This document shows positions 10,057 to 19,092 of a stretch of 64,000 nt of DNA, in pieces (position 1 is the first letter of the stretch; each line of letters starts with the position of its first letter). The stretch comes from JALFST01 sp022779285. GTDB lineage: Bacteria; Bacillota; Clostridia; Tissierellales; Peptoniphilaceae. The notes beneath the pieces were generated by a model that ran no database searches, had not been told where the DNA came from, and saw only the letters and a list, made by a program, of their open reading frames with translations. The position numbers and the translations under genes are program-made. The stretch lies in the NCBI GenBank assembly GCA_050313895.1, contig JBNPMI010000007.1. One strand, given 5' to 3'.

Positions 10057-10109
10057 TATTTCATTCAATATGCGAAAGCTATGAAAACACAATTTTTTGG
10101 AGGAGAAAC

Positions 10110-11177
10110 ATGAAAGCAAGGACATTATCGGTATTGTTGGCAGCAGCCCTGGCGCTCACTGCCTGTGGCAACGGGGGAAGCTCCTCGGATCCGAAAAAAA
10201 CAGAGACCTCCGGCTCTGCGGCGGCCAGCACACAGACGGGAGAAAAAAAGCCGGAAGATTATACGGGAAATCTTGTTGTGTATTCACCCCATGATGCGGA
10301 TCCCCTGGCGGCAGGTGTCGCACTCTTTGAAAAAACCTATCCGAATATTAAGGTAAGTACAGTTGCTGCCGGTACCGGTGAGCTTGCACAGCGCATCGTT
10401 GCGGAATCGGCAAACCCGCAGGGAGATGTGCTTTGGGGCGGCGGAGCGGATACCGTAGCAGCCTATACCGAATATCTGGAGCCCTATGTGACGGCGAATG
10501 ACGATGTCATCGACGCGAAATTCAAGGATAAGGACAACTATTGGACCGGCGAAAGTCCTCTGCCCATGGTCTTTATCTACAACAAGAAAATGATCGATGA
10601 AAAAGATGTTCCGAAAACCTGGGAGGACTTAACAAATCCCGCTCTGAAGGGCAAGATCGCATATGCTTCTCCTGCCAAATCCGGATCTGCTTATACGCAG
10701 CTTTGCACGATGCTCTTCAGTCAGCCGAGCATGGAGGAAGGCTGGTCATTGGTTGAGAAATTCATTGCGAACCTTGACGGCAAAATTCAGGATTCCTCGG
10801 GAAATGCTCACAAGCTCGTCGCCTCCGGCGAATACGCATTGGGGATCACCATTGAAAAGAGCGCTGTCCTGTACAAGGATAATCCTGACATCGGATTTGT
10901 CTATCCCCAAAAGGATTCCGCCGTTCCCGATGGCGTTGCACTGATTAAGGGCGCTCCGAACAGTGAAAACGCAAAGCTCTTTATCGATTTTGTCACCGGT
11001 AAGGAATGCCAGACGGAGCAGAATCAGGAATTTGCACGCCGCCCTGTTCGCAGCGACATTACTCCCGTCGGACTGGCTCCGCTTACCGACATCGATATGG
11101 GAGATTATGATTTCCATTTTGCTGCAACCGAGCGCGATTCCATTATCGAAAAGTGGAACGATCTGACCGTGAAATAA
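10110..11177 (+). CDS. ABC transporter substrate-binding lipoprotein (FbpA/AfuA type)
   Basis: This 355-residue protein starts at 10110, chosen because GGAGGAG precedes it and it gives a lipoprotein signal peptide ending LTAC with lipidated Cys19. A Ser/Thr-rich linker follows, then VVYSPHDADPLAAGVALFEK and GTGELAQRI.AES..PQGDVLWGGG, typical of the type II binding-protein family that includes ferric-iron (FbpA), phosphonate and hexose-phosphate (AfuA) binders. I cannot see the twin C-terminal tyrosines of a standard FbpA iron site, so iron should not be assumed. The same operon has ATPase, fused permease and a sugar-phosphatase-like HAD, favouring a phosphorylated organic substrate. Two hairpins separate it from the next gene. 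Confidence 0.88.
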   Translation: MKARTLSVLLAAALALTACGNGGSSSDPKKTETSGSAAASTQTGEKKPEDYTGNLVVYSPHDADPLAAGVALFEKTYPNIKVSTVAAGTGELAQRIVAESANPQGDVLWGGGADTVAAYTEYLEPYVTANDDVIDAKFKDKDNYWTGESPLPMVFIYNKKMIDEKDVPKTWEDLTNPALKGKIAYASPAKSGSAYTQLCTMLFSQPSMEEGWSLVEKFIANLDGKIQDSSGNAHKLVASGEYALGITIEKSAVLYKDNPDIGFVYPQKDSAVPDGVALIKGAPNSENAKLFIDFVTGKECQTEQNQEFARRPVRSDITPVGLAPLTDIDMGDYDFHFAATERDSIIEKWNDLTVK

Positions 11178-11194
11178 ACAAAATAAAAGAAAAA

Positions 11195-11266
11195 CGACAC
11201 AGTCTCCGCAAGGGTTGTGTCATTCCGCTCGTCGGGTGTCAGGGGTTCTCCCATGACACCCGTTTT
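11195..11266 (+). terminator. Two tandem hairpins, the second a partial terminator, inside the ABC operon
   Basis: GACACA pairs with TGTGTC (11195-11220). Then GGGTGTCA pairs with TGACACCC (11234-11261), with an inner GGGG/TCCC helix, followed by GTTTTT. The position between the binding-protein and ATPase genes, with an RBS right after, suits partial termination that makes binding protein in excess over the membrane complex. Confidence 0.7.
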
Positions 11267-11284
11267 TAACCGGAGGAGGATATT

Positions 11285-12355
11285 ATGAGTAATGCGGTCA
11301 TCATCCAGGATGCCGTCAAACGATATGGTGATTTTACCGCGCTGCACAGCGTTTCCATGAATATCAGGGAGGGGGAATTCTTCACGCTGCTCGGGCCTTC
11401 AGGCTGTGGGAAAACCACGCTTTTGCGCATGATTGCCGGTTTTAACTCCATTGAAGAAGGCGAAATTCATATCGGTGAGCAGCTGATCAATCATGTGCCC
11501 GCTCATAAGCGTGACATCGGCATGGTATTCCAAAATTATGCGATTTTTCCACATCTCACCGTAGAAGAAAATGTGGCCTACGGTCTCAAGGCACGCAGAG
11601 TGCCGAAGAGTGAAATTGTGGGACGCGTTCAAAAGGCGTTGGCGCAGGTGCAAATTTCACACCTGGCAAAGCGCAAGCCCAGCGAGCTGTCCGGCGGACA
11701 GCAGCAGCGTGTCGCTTTGGCACGTGCGTTTGTCATCGAGCCCAACGTGCTTTTGATGGATGAGCCGCTGTCCAATCTTGATGCCAAGCTTCGCGTGCAG
11801 ATGCGCACAGTGATCAAAAAGCTGCAACGCCAGCTCGGCATTACCACCGTCTATGTCACGCATGATCAGGAGGAGGCACTTTCCATTTCCGATCGCATTG
11901 CCGTCATGAAAGATGGTGTAATCAAGCAAATCGGTACACCGCAGGAAATCTATAATTATCCGGCCAATCCATTCGTTGCCGGTTTTATCGGCGTTTCCAA
12001 TTTTCTGGACTGTCAGGTCACGGGAAGCAAGGAGAATGCAGCCATAAGCATCAAGGGCGAGCCCACATTACACCTGTCTCTTGTGAGTGATTACAATGGT
12101 CCCGCTATTTTAGCGGCACGTCCGGAGCAGATTTTCTTCAGCGATCAAGGGCTTCCCGGTACTGTCAGCTTTGCGACCTTCCTTGGCGATTATATCGAAT
12201 ATGAGGTCACTCTTGCTGACGGTCAATCCATTCAGATTAACGAGTATACAAAGGACACCGAGGAAAGTCATACCGTCGGCGAAAAGGTACACATTCACTT
12301 TGTTCCTTCCAAAATCAAGCTCTTTACCGCAGAAACCGAGGAGGTGCTCAACTGA
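11285..12355 (+). CDS. ABC transporter ATP-binding protein with TOBE domain (FbpC/PotA type)
   Basis: This 356-residue importer ATPase has Walker [10 protein letters not shown] at 37-45, Q-loop [10 protein letters not shown], signature LSGGQQQR at 135-142, Walker B VLLMDEP at 155-161 and H-loop [12 protein letters not shown]-terminal TOBE-like region from about 240 (AARPEQIFF) is typical for iron, spermidine, sugar and phosphonate importers. GGAGGAGG precedes the ATG. Its TGA overlaps the ATG of the permease by one base, implying coupled translation. Confidence 0.93.
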   Translation: MSNAVIIQDAVKRYGDFTALHSVSMNIREGEFFTLLGPSGCGKTTLLRMIAGFNSIEEGEIHIGEQLINHVPAHKRDIGMVFQNYAIFPHLTVEENVAYGLKARRVPKSEIVGRVQKALAQVQISHLAKRKPSELSGGQQQRVALARAFVIEPNVLLMDEPLSNLDAKLRVQMRTVIKKLQRQLGITTVYVTHDQEEALSISDRIAVMKDGVIKQIGTPQEIYNYPANPFVAGFIGVSNFLDCQVTGSKENAAISIKGEPTLHLSLVSDYNGPAILAARPEQIFFSDQGLPGTVSFATFLGDYIEYEVTLADGQSIQINEYTKDTEESHTVGEKVHIHFVPSKIKLFTAETEEVLN

Positions 12356-14013
12356 TGAAAAAAAGTGTGCAAAAGTGGCACCCCGATTTTTGGTTTTTCG
12401 TCAAGGTCTTTGTTTTTATCGGATTGGGAATTTGCATTATCTATCCGTTCTACAACATTCTTGCGAAAAGCATTTTCTCCAATAAGGTCGACGGCGTCAC
12501 GCTTTATAATTTCCGTCGTTTTTTCTCCAAGCCGTATTACTATACCTCCCTGCTCCATTCCTTTGTCGTTTGTATGGGAACGGTATTCTTTGCCACCCTG
12601 GTGGGACTTCCCATCGCTTATCTCATGACACGTTACAATATTTTCGGGAAGAAGGCGCTGCATATCGGCATCATCCTGTCTCTTATGAGTCCCCCGTTCA
12701 TCGGAGCCTATTCGTGGATCATTCTTCTGGGGCGTTCGGGATTGATTACGCAGCTTTTTGAAAAATTCGGTGTGCTTCTGCCCACCATCTACGGAAGAAA
12801 CGGAATCATCTTCGTCTTTACCCTTCATCTTTTCCCCTACATCTATCTCTATGCCAGCGGCGCCATGAACAGCATCGATTCCTCGCTGGAGGAGGCGGCG
12901 GAAAATTTAGGTATGAGCAGGCTTCGCCGCATCTGGACCGTAACGCTTCCTGTGATTCTGCCATCCATCCTCGCCGGCTGCATCATGGTCTTTATGACCT
13001 GTCTTGCGGATTTCGGCACACCCATGCTCCTCGGAGAAGGCTATACGGTGCTTCCGGTTATGGTATATAACGAGTATATGTCGGAAAGTGCAACAAACCC
13101 CTATATGGCCTCAGCACTTTCGGTCATTATTGTCGTTTGTTCCCTCGCGGTTTTATTGGTACAAAAGCTCATCGTGGATAAGAAAAACTATATGATGAGC
13201 GCCCTTCGACCTCCGCAGGAAACGAAGCTGCACGGCATGAAGCGCTTCCTGATAAGCCTTCCCATCTATCTGATCGTGATCGTTGCGCTGTTTCCCCAGC
13301 TGGTCGTGATTGCACAGTCCTTTATCGAGCGCAGCTTTTCCGGCATGATCAAGGGCATCAATTTTAACAATTACAGGACGATTGCAAGCAAGCTTTCCCT
13401 GAATATCCGAAATACCTATGTCTATGCCTTTACGGCGGTATTCTTTATCATTCTCATCGGAGTTCTTGTCAGCTATGTCCTGGTACGCAAAAAAAGCAAG
13501 GCGTCGCAGATCATCGATATTCTCATCATGTTCCCGTACGTAATTCCGGGCTCAGTACTCGGCATCGGACTGATTATCGCCTTTAACCGTCCTCCGATCG
13601 TTTTGGTTGGAACCTCCGCAATCATGATCATTTCCTATATTGTGCGAAAACTGCCCTATACGATTCGATCTGGGAGCGCCTTTCTCTATCAAATGGATCC
13701 TTATATTGAGGAGGCGTCCATCAACCTGGGAGTCAGTCCCATGAAGACCTTCTTTACCGTAACGGCGCGCATGATGATTCCGGGACTGATGAGCGGCGTG
13801 GTGCTTTCCCTGATCACCTGCATCAACGAGCTGTCCAGCTCCATCATGCTCTATAGCGGACGAACCTCTACGATCTCCGTTGCGATCTATCAGGAGGTTA
13901 CCCGAATGTCTGATGGAACGGCCGGCGCACTGGCAACGATTTTAACGGTGTCTACCGCTCTCCTGCTTGCCATTGTATTCCGTGTAACCAAAGGAAAGGT
14001 GAAAATAATCTGA
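12355..14013 (+). CDS. Fused two-domain ABC permease
   Basis: This 552-residue membrane protein has about 12 helices and two copies of the type I importer permease domain. The EAA loops that dock the ATPase are EEAAENLGMSRLRRIWTVTL (residue ~180) and EEASINLGVSPMKTFFTV (~455). This tandem arrangement is standard for FbpB/AfuB-type iron or hexose-phosphate importers, so one polypeptide supplies the whole transmembrane channel. The TGA stop at 14011-14013 overlaps the first base of the next ATG, so the HAD gene belongs to the operon. Confidence 0.92.
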   Translation: MKKSVQKWHPDFWFFVKVFVFIGLGICIIYPFYNILAKSIFSNKVDGVTLYNFRRFFSKPYYYTSLLHSFVVCMGTVFFATLVGLPIAYLMTRYNIFGKKALHIGIILSLMSPPFIGAYSWIILLGRSGLITQLFEKFGVLLPTIYGRNGIIFVFTLHLFPYIYLYASGAMNSIDSSLEEAAENLGMSRLRRIWTVTLPVILPSILAGCIMVFMTCLADFGTPMLLGEGYTVLPVMVYNEYMSESATNPYMASALSVIIVVCSLAVLLVQKLIVDKKNYMMSALRPPQETKLHGMKRFLISLPIYLIVIVALFPQLVVIAQSFIERSFSGMIKGINFNNYRTIASKLSLNIRNTYVYAFTAVFFIILIGVLVSYVLVRKKSKASQIIDILIMFPYVIPGSVLGIGLIIAFNRPPIVLVGTSAIMIISYIVRKLPYTIRSGSAFLYQMDPYIEEASINLGVSPMKTFFTVTARMMIPGLMSGVVLSLITCINELSSSIMLYSGRTSTISVAIYQEVTRMSDGTAGALATILTVSTALLLAIVFRVTKGKVKII

Positions 14014-14627
14014 TGATTAAAAATATTGTATTTGACATGGGCGGCGTGCTGATGCGCTTTGACAAAAGGATCTTTTTGGAACGCCTCCATGTTGCAAAGG
14101 AGGATTCCCTTTTGCTGGAGCGCGAGCTCTTTCGCTCCGTGGAATGGGCACAGATGGATCGCGGACTTTTGGAAGATGTGGATGCGGCAAAAATCATCTG
14201 CGCACGTCTTCCGGAGAGGCTTCGCGACGCGGCCGCCAAGCTCATAACAATGTGGGACCGCCCCATTCTTCCCATTGAAGGCATGGAGACGCTCATCGCC
14301 GAGCTTTTCGAAAACGGCTATTTCATCTATCTGATTTCAAATGCCAGCACAAGACAGCATGAGTACTGGCCGCGCATCCCTGCCAGCCGCTATTTCAAGG
14401 ATACGCTGATCAGTGCCGATGTAAAGACCGTCAAGCCGCAACCGGAAATTTATCTTCTGGCCTATCAGAAATTCGGAATCTCTCCCGGAGAAAGTGTTTT
14501 TATCGATGATTTGCCTTCCAATTGTGAGGCGGCCATATTCACAGGAATGAATGCGATTGTATTCAACGATGACGTGGAGGAGCTTCGTAAAAAGCTTGCC
14601 GAAAAAGGTGTACATGTGAAGGCGTAA
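14013..14627 (+). CDS. HAD-family phosphatase (YihX-like), last gene of the ABC operon
   Basis: This 204-residue subfamily IA HAD protein has motif I FDMGGVL with the nucleophilic Asp at residue 8, motif II ISNAS (Ser), motif III Lys in VKPQPEIY, and motif IV FIDDLPSNCEAA. The DxGGV form without the usual second Asp matches the YihX group, which in E. coli dephosphorylates glucose-1-phosphate. Translational coupling to the permease suggests it acts on the imported compound, such as a sugar phosphate. That link is inference. Confidence 0.85.
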   Translation: MIKNIVFDMGGVLMRFDKRIFLERLHVAKEDSLLLERELFRSVEWAQMDRGLLEDVDAAKIICARLPERLRDAAAKLITMWDRPILPIEGMETLIAELFENGYFIYLISNASTRQHEYWPRIPASRYFKDTLISADVKTVKPQPEIYLLAYQKFGISPGESVFIDDLPSNCEAAIFTGMNAIVFNDDVEELRKKLAEKGVHVKA

Positions 14628-14720
14628 ACGGCAATGAATCGGCAAAATGAAATCGAAAGGGCCGGATCCTCCGCCGGACGTTCGGCTTTTCATGAGGGAT
14701 TCCTATAAAAAACGTAAGAA

Positions 14721-14757
14721 ATTGCCCATGGAGTATGGCTCCATGGGCAATCTTTTT
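14721..14757. terminator. Terminator between the HAD gene and ferritin
   Basis: ATTGCCCATGGAG pairs with CTCCATGGGCAAT around TATGG, followed by TCTTTTTT on the plus strand and an A/T-rich flank on the other. It serves the converging HAD and ferritin genes. Confidence 0.88.
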
Positions 14758-14784
14758 TCTGAACACTTTTTCGCTGAAGAATCG

Positions 14785-15264
14785 TTATGCTTCCAAAGAG
14801 CGATCAACCGCTAATTTTGCGGCAACGCTGTCGCCCGCCAAGGTGAAGCTGTCAAAGATTTCCTTGGTGATATCCTCTTCCTCAATCTGCTCGGAGATGA
14901 ACTGATGCATGAAAATTTCCGTTGCATAATCATCGGCCTTTTTCGAAATATCATGAATCTTGTAGATGCGCGCCGTCACCTTCTTTTCATGCTCTAAAAC
15001 GAGCTTGGCCACATCCAGCGGTTCGCTGATTTCCAGCGGCTCCACATGGATATCCGTCAATGCGGGAGTCGCGTCGCGCTTGAGCATGTAGTCAATAAAC
15101 TGCTTTGCGTGATCAAGCTCTTCCTGATAATGGCCGATCAGCCACTTAGAATATCCCTTATAATTTGCCTTCTCCATTGCAAGACCTGCCTGCAGATAGA
15201 TATAGCCGGAATAAAACTCAAAGTTGATCTGCTCATTCAATGCGTCAAATACTGTCTTTTCCAT
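14785..15264 (-). CDS. Ferritin (FtnA-like iron store)
   Basis: This 159-residue four-helix bundle protein assembles into a 24-mer that oxidises Fe(II) and stores it as mineral. Every ferroxidase ligand known from E. coli FtnA appears one position earlier: E16, Y23, E49, H52, E93, Q126 and E129. AAGGAGG precedes the ATG. It has its own near-consensus promoter and shares a terminator with the preceding ABC operon. No haem-binding methionine typical of bacterioferritin is obvious. Confidence 0.95.
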   Translation of the reverse strand: MEKTVFDALNEQINFEFYSGYIYLQAGLAMEKANYKGYSKWLIGHYQEELDHAKQFIDYMLKRDATPALTDIHVEPLEISEPLDVAKLVLEHEKKVTARIYKIHDISKKADDYATEIFMHQFISEQIEEEDITKEIFDSFTLAGDSVAAKLAVDRSLEA

Positions 15265-15298
15265 AATAACCTCCTTGGTATGTATTGAATGTATGTTA

Positions 15299-15327
15299 AT
15301 TATAACTAATAAAATTGAAAATGTTAA
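15299..15327 (-). promoter_or_regulatory. Ferritin promoter
   Basis: TTAACA (15322-15327), a 17-base spacer and a perfect TATAAT (15299-15304) on the reverse strand, 35 bases before the ferritin ATG. This is one of the strongest promoters in the window. Confidence 0.75.
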
Positions 15328-15338
15328 CTATGGAAAAC

Positions 15339-15366
15339 AAAAAAAAAGAGCGGTGACCCGCTCTTT
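15339..15366 (-). terminator. Terminator of the nucleoside-type ABC operon
   Basis: AAAGAGCGG pairs with CCGCTCTTT around GTCA, followed by T residues on the reverse strand, 13 bases after the last permease gene. Confidence 0.85.
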
Positions 15367-15378
15367 CAAAATTCATCG

Positions 15379-16362
15379 CTACCGATTTTCTCGGAAGTAA
15401 TTTTCTCCCAGTCCCGCAGGGGGCTGGTTTTCGTGCGAATTCTTCATGCTGATGAAGATCAGAACAAAAATCGTGACCACATAGGGCAGCATCTTGATCA
15501 GCTCCTGCTGCGCAATGCTGATATCGGGAATATAGTTGTATACGATGAAAAGTCCTCCGAATAAAATGGATCCCAATATTGACCAATGAGGACGCCATAT
15601 GCAGAAGATGACGAGCGCAATCGAGAGCCAGCCTCGATCTCCGAATCCGTTGTTGGACCAGACGCCGAAGGCATAATCCATGATGTAATACAGGCCGCCC
15701 AGCCCTGCAATCACACTTCCGATCATCGTTGCCACATATTTGTATCGATTGACATTGATTCCCGCGGCATCGGCCGTAGCGGGATTTTCCCCGACCGCAC
15801 GAAGCTGGAGTCCCACACGCGTCCGAAAGAGAACAATGGAAGATATGATCGCAATGATAATCGCAAGATACGTCATGGCGCTATAGGAAAAAAAGATCTC
15901 GCCCACCCTTCCAAGAGATGCCGCAAAGGGCAAAGGCGTGCGGAAATAGGCGCTCGTCTGTGTCAGCGCAATGGAGGGCATGTCCGTCTTGACCAATTTG
16001 ATCAGAGAACCGCCGAAAAAATTGCCGACGCCGGTACCGAACACCGTCATCGCCAGACCCGTTACATTCTGATTGGCGTGGAGCGTCACGGTCAAAAAGG
16101 AATAGAGCAATCCCATCAGAAGCGAGGATACAATACAGAAGAAAAGAGGAATGCCCACCGCCAGAAAGGCATTCATGGCCTCCGGCGGAACAGACTGTTC
16201 ATATAAGAATGCGCCGATAACGCCCGAAATGGCGCCTACGTACATAATGCCGGGGATTCCGAGATTGAGATGCCCCGCTTTTTCGGTGATCATCTCCCCG
16301 ACGGAGCCGTAGAGCAGAGGAATGCCTTGGATAATGGCACGATGTATAAATGCTCCGATCAT
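15379..16362 (-). CDS. BMP-family ABC importer permease 2 (NupQ/YufQ-like)
   Basis: This 327-residue inner membrane subunit has eight or more helices. The opening YGSVGEMITEKAGHLNLGIPG and the block ENPATADAAGINVNRYKY are typical of the branched-chain-amino-acid-type permeases that serve nucleoside importers (NupQ, YufQ, BmpC). GENPATA is the ATPase-contact loop. Its ATG overlaps the stop of permease 1 by four bases. It is last in a four-gene operon controlled by a purine riboswitch. Confidence 0.92.
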   Translation of the reverse strand: MIGAFIHRAIIQGIPLLYGSVGEMITEKAGHLNLGIPGIMYVGAISGVIGAFLYEQSVPPEAMNAFLAVGIPLFFCIVSSLLMGLLYSFLTVTLHANQNVTGLAMTVFGTGVGNFFGGSLIKLVKTDMPSIALTQTSAYFRTPLPFAASLGRVGEIFFSYSAMTYLAIIIAIISSIVLFRTRVGLQLRAVGENPATADAAGINVNRYKYVATMIGSVIAGLGGLYYIMDYAFGVWSNNGFGDRGWLSIALVIFCIWRPHWSILGSILFGGLFIVYNYIPDISIAQQELIKMLPYVVTIFVLIFISMKNSHENQPPAGLGENYFRENR

Positions 16363-17465
16363 TTTTCCTCTCCTTTCACCATGCGCTGCGCATGAACTCG
16401 ATATTGGATAAAAAACTCACTCCCGATGATAAAGAAAATAATAATTCCTGTAAGAATTTCCGAAAATGCATCGTTGAGACCATACACCGTTGAAATTTCA
16501 CTCGCTCCCTTTTGCATAAAGACGAGAAGAAGTGAGGTGAGAATCATATAGAAGGTGTTGAATTTAGCCAGCCATGACACCATGATCGCCGTAAAGCCTC
16601 GCCCCGCTGCCGTATCCGGCGCAATCGTATGATCCACACCCGAAACGAGCAGAAATCCCGTTAATCCGCAAAGCGCTCCGGAAAGAAGAAGCGTGCGGAT
16701 CATCACCTTGGGCACGCGAAGTCCGATATAGCGCGCCGTGTCGACCGATTCACCTACCACGGCGATTTCATAGCCGTGCTTTGTGGAGCGCAAATAGAAA
16801 TACATAAATACGGTTACGGCCAGCACGATCAGAATGGGCAATAAATATTGGTTGCCGAACACGCGCGGCAGCCAGCCGATATGCGACTGCTGATTGATCA
16901 CACCGATTTGTCCCGAGCCCTTCGGCACCGACCATTTCAAAGAAAAGAAGGAAACAATCTGAATCGCGATGTAGTTCATCATCAGCGTGAATAGCGTCTC
17001 ATTGGTGTTCCATTTTGCCTTGAAAATTGCCGGAATGGTCGCCCAAATCGCTCCGGCCGCAAGGGCTGCAAACAGCATTACGACAAAAAGGAGCGGCAGA
17101 GGAAGCTTGCTTCCCAAAACAATCATGCAAATCGCCGTCGCCATTCCGCCGATCAGCACCTGACCCTCCCCGCCGATATTCCAGAAACGCATGCGAAATG
17201 CCGGAGTGAGCGCTACCGAAATACAAAGGAGAATCGACATGTTCTGCAGGAGATTCCAAATGCGCCTCGTCGTGCCCATCGCACCGTCAAAGACCGTACT
17301 GTAGAACTTCAAGGGATTGATATGCGTAATCAGCGCTGTCATGATACCGCATACGATCAAAGCGCATAAAATGGAAATCGCCCGAATCAGCCAGGACTTC
17401 CAAAAAGGCATCGCCTCTCTTTTGGTCACATAAAAGGAGGGGAATAACGATCGTTTTACTTCCAT
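16359..17465 (-). CDS. BMP-family ABC importer permease 1 (NupP/YufP-like)
   Basis: This 368-residue membrane subunit has roughly ten helices and includes FWNIGGEGQVLIGG, the conserved block of this permease family, and GESVDTARYIGLRVPKVM as ATPase-contact loop. AAGGAGAG precedes the ATG. It overlaps the end of the ATPase gene by ten bases. With permease 2 it forms the heterodimeric channel. Confidence 0.92.
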   Translation of the reverse strand: MEVKRSLFPSFYVTKREAMPFWKSWLIRAISILCALIVCGIMTALITHINPLKFYSTVFDGAMGTTRRIWNLLQNMSILLCISVALTPAFRMRFWNIGGEGQVLIGGMATAICMIVLGSKLPLPLLFVVMLFAALAAGAIWATIPAIFKAKWNTNETLFTLMMNYIAIQIVSFFSLKWSVPKGSGQIGVINQQSHIGWLPRVFGNQYLLPILIVLAVTVFMYFYLRSTKHGYEIAVVGESVDTARYIGLRVPKVMIRTLLLSGALCGLTGFLLVSGVDHTIAPDTAAGRGFTAIMVSWLAKFNTFYMILTSLLLVFMQKGASEISTVYGLNDAFSEILTGIIIFFIIGSEFFIQYRVHAQRMVKGEEK

Positions 17466-19084
17466 TCTTCTCTCCTTTCTTCCTCTGCCTCCGATGTGTT
17501 GAGGAATGTGCGATTCTGTGTCATCAAAAGTCCAATCTCTTCTTTTGTGGTATTTCTTGCATCCACAATACCGCTTACCGTGCCGTCCGCTAAAACCATG
17601 ATACGGTCACAAAGAGAAACCATCACGTCCAAATCCTCTCCGACATAGACCACGGCTACGCCCTGTTCCTTTTCCTCATTCAGAAGGTGATAGATCTGAT
17701 ACGAGGAGTTGATGTCCAGTCCTCGCACCGGATAGGCAACCATCAGCAGTGTGGGAGAGGATGCCATCTCGCGCCCTACAAGCACCTTCTGCACATTTCC
17801 GCCCGAGAGCTGTCGAATGGGCGTATTGACCGAAGGTGTCACAATGTTCAATTTCCGGATGATCTCCTCTGCAAGCTGTTTCGGATCCTTGCGATTCAAA
17901 ATCATGTGATGAGATAAGTCATAGCTGCGAAGAAGCATATTGTCGGTCATGTCCATATTGCCGACAAGCCCCATTCCCAGCCGATCCTCCGGAACAAAGG
18001 ACAGGCGGATCCCCATGGCGCGTATCGCGTCGGGAGTCTTTCCCAAAAGCATTTCCTTTTCTCCGGTCTCCGGATTGACATATTCTATCGACCCGTGCTC
18101 TACCTTTTGTAATCCCGCAATGCTTTCCAAAAGCTCCTTTTGACCGTTTCCGGAAATTCCCGCAATGCCGAAAATTTCTCCGGAACGAACGGTAAAGCTG
18201 ACATTGCGAATCACGTCCCGATTGCCTCGGCGAATGTCCAGGTGCCTGACCTTCAGTCGTGCTTCCTCGCCCTGAGGCTCGGCGCGGCGGATGTTCAGAT
18301 CCATTTTCTCGCCCACCATCATTTCCGTAAGCTGTGTCTCGTCGGTATCACGCGTGTTGACTGTTCCCGTGAGCTTGCCCTTTCGCAAAACGGCAATGCG
18401 GTCCGAAAGCTCCAGCACCTCCTGAAGCTTGTGTGTAATAATGACAACGGCCTTTCCGTCATCGCGCATACGGCGCAGGATGGAAAAAAGGCTTCGAATC
18501 TCCTGCGGTGTCAAAACTGCCGTCGGCTCATCAAGAATCAGAAGGTCCGCCCCCCGATAAAGAACCTTAATAATTTCCACCATCTGCTTTTCGGAGACGG
18601 ACATGTCATAGATCTTCTTGTCGGGATCCAAGCGAAAGCCGTATTGTGCGCCGATTTCGCGAATCCGATCCGCCGCTTTTTTCAAATTGAATTTTCCGTC
18701 ATTGAGACCCAGCACGATATTTTCGGTGGCGCTGAACACATCGACGAGCTTGAAATGCTGGTGAATCATACCGATGCGATGCGCAAAGGCGTCACGAGGA
18801 GAGTGAATTTGTACCTCTTTTCCGTTGACGCGCATGGTGCCTGCGTCCGGATAATAGATCCCGTCGATGATATTCATCAATGTGCTCTTTCCGCTTCCGT
18901 TCTCTCCAAGCACGGAAAGAATTTCTCCGCGATAGATGAAAAGAGAAATATGATCATTGGCAATCACGGAGCCAAAGGTTTTGGTGATGCCTTCCAGCTC
19001 CAGGGCGGGAATGCGCAGACGGCTCCCCTCATTGAGGGGAGCCTTTTCGTCTACGTGATTTTGAGTTTTCTTTGTTTCCTGCAT
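17456..19084 (-). CDS. Dual-domain ABC ATPase of the nucleoside importer (NupO/YufO-like)
   Basis: This 542-residue protein has two nucleotide-binding halves. The first has Walker A GENGSGKST, signature MSVSEKQMVEI and Walker B LLILDEPTAVL. The second has GISGNGQKE in place of a full Walker A, signature LSGGNVQKVLVGRE and Walker B LLMVAYPVRGLD. As in other sugar and nucleoside importers of this class, only one site looks fully catalytic. TAAGGAAGC serves as RBS, eight bases after the binding-protein stop. The last 50 residues of each half follow the NupO pattern. Confidence 0.93.
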   Translation of the reverse strand: MQETKKTQNHVDEKAPLNEGSRLRIPALELEGITKTFGSVIANDHISLFIYRGEILSVLGENGSGKSTLMNIIDGIYYPDAGTMRVNGKEVQIHSPRDAFAHRIGMIHQHFKLVDVFSATENIVLGLNDGKFNLKKAADRIREIGAQYGFRLDPDKKIYDMSVSEKQMVEIIKVLYRGADLLILDEPTAVLTPQEIRSLFSILRRMRDDGKAVVIITHKLQEVLELSDRIAVLRKGKLTGTVNTRDTDETQLTEMMVGEKMDLNIRRAEPQGEEARLKVRHLDIRRGNRDVIRNVSFTVRSGEIFGIAGISGNGQKELLESIAGLQKVEHGSIEYVNPETGEKEMLLGKTPDAIRAMGIRLSFVPEDRLGMGLVGNMDMTDNMLLRSYDLSHHMILNRKDPKQLAEEIIRKLNIVTPSVNTPIRQLSGGNVQKVLVGREMASSPTLLMVAYPVRGLDINSSYQIYHLLNEEKEQGVAVVYVGEDLDVMVSLCDRIMVLADGTVSGIVDARNTTKEEIGLLMTQNRTFLNTSEAEEERREEWK

Positions 19085-19092
19085 AAGCTTCC

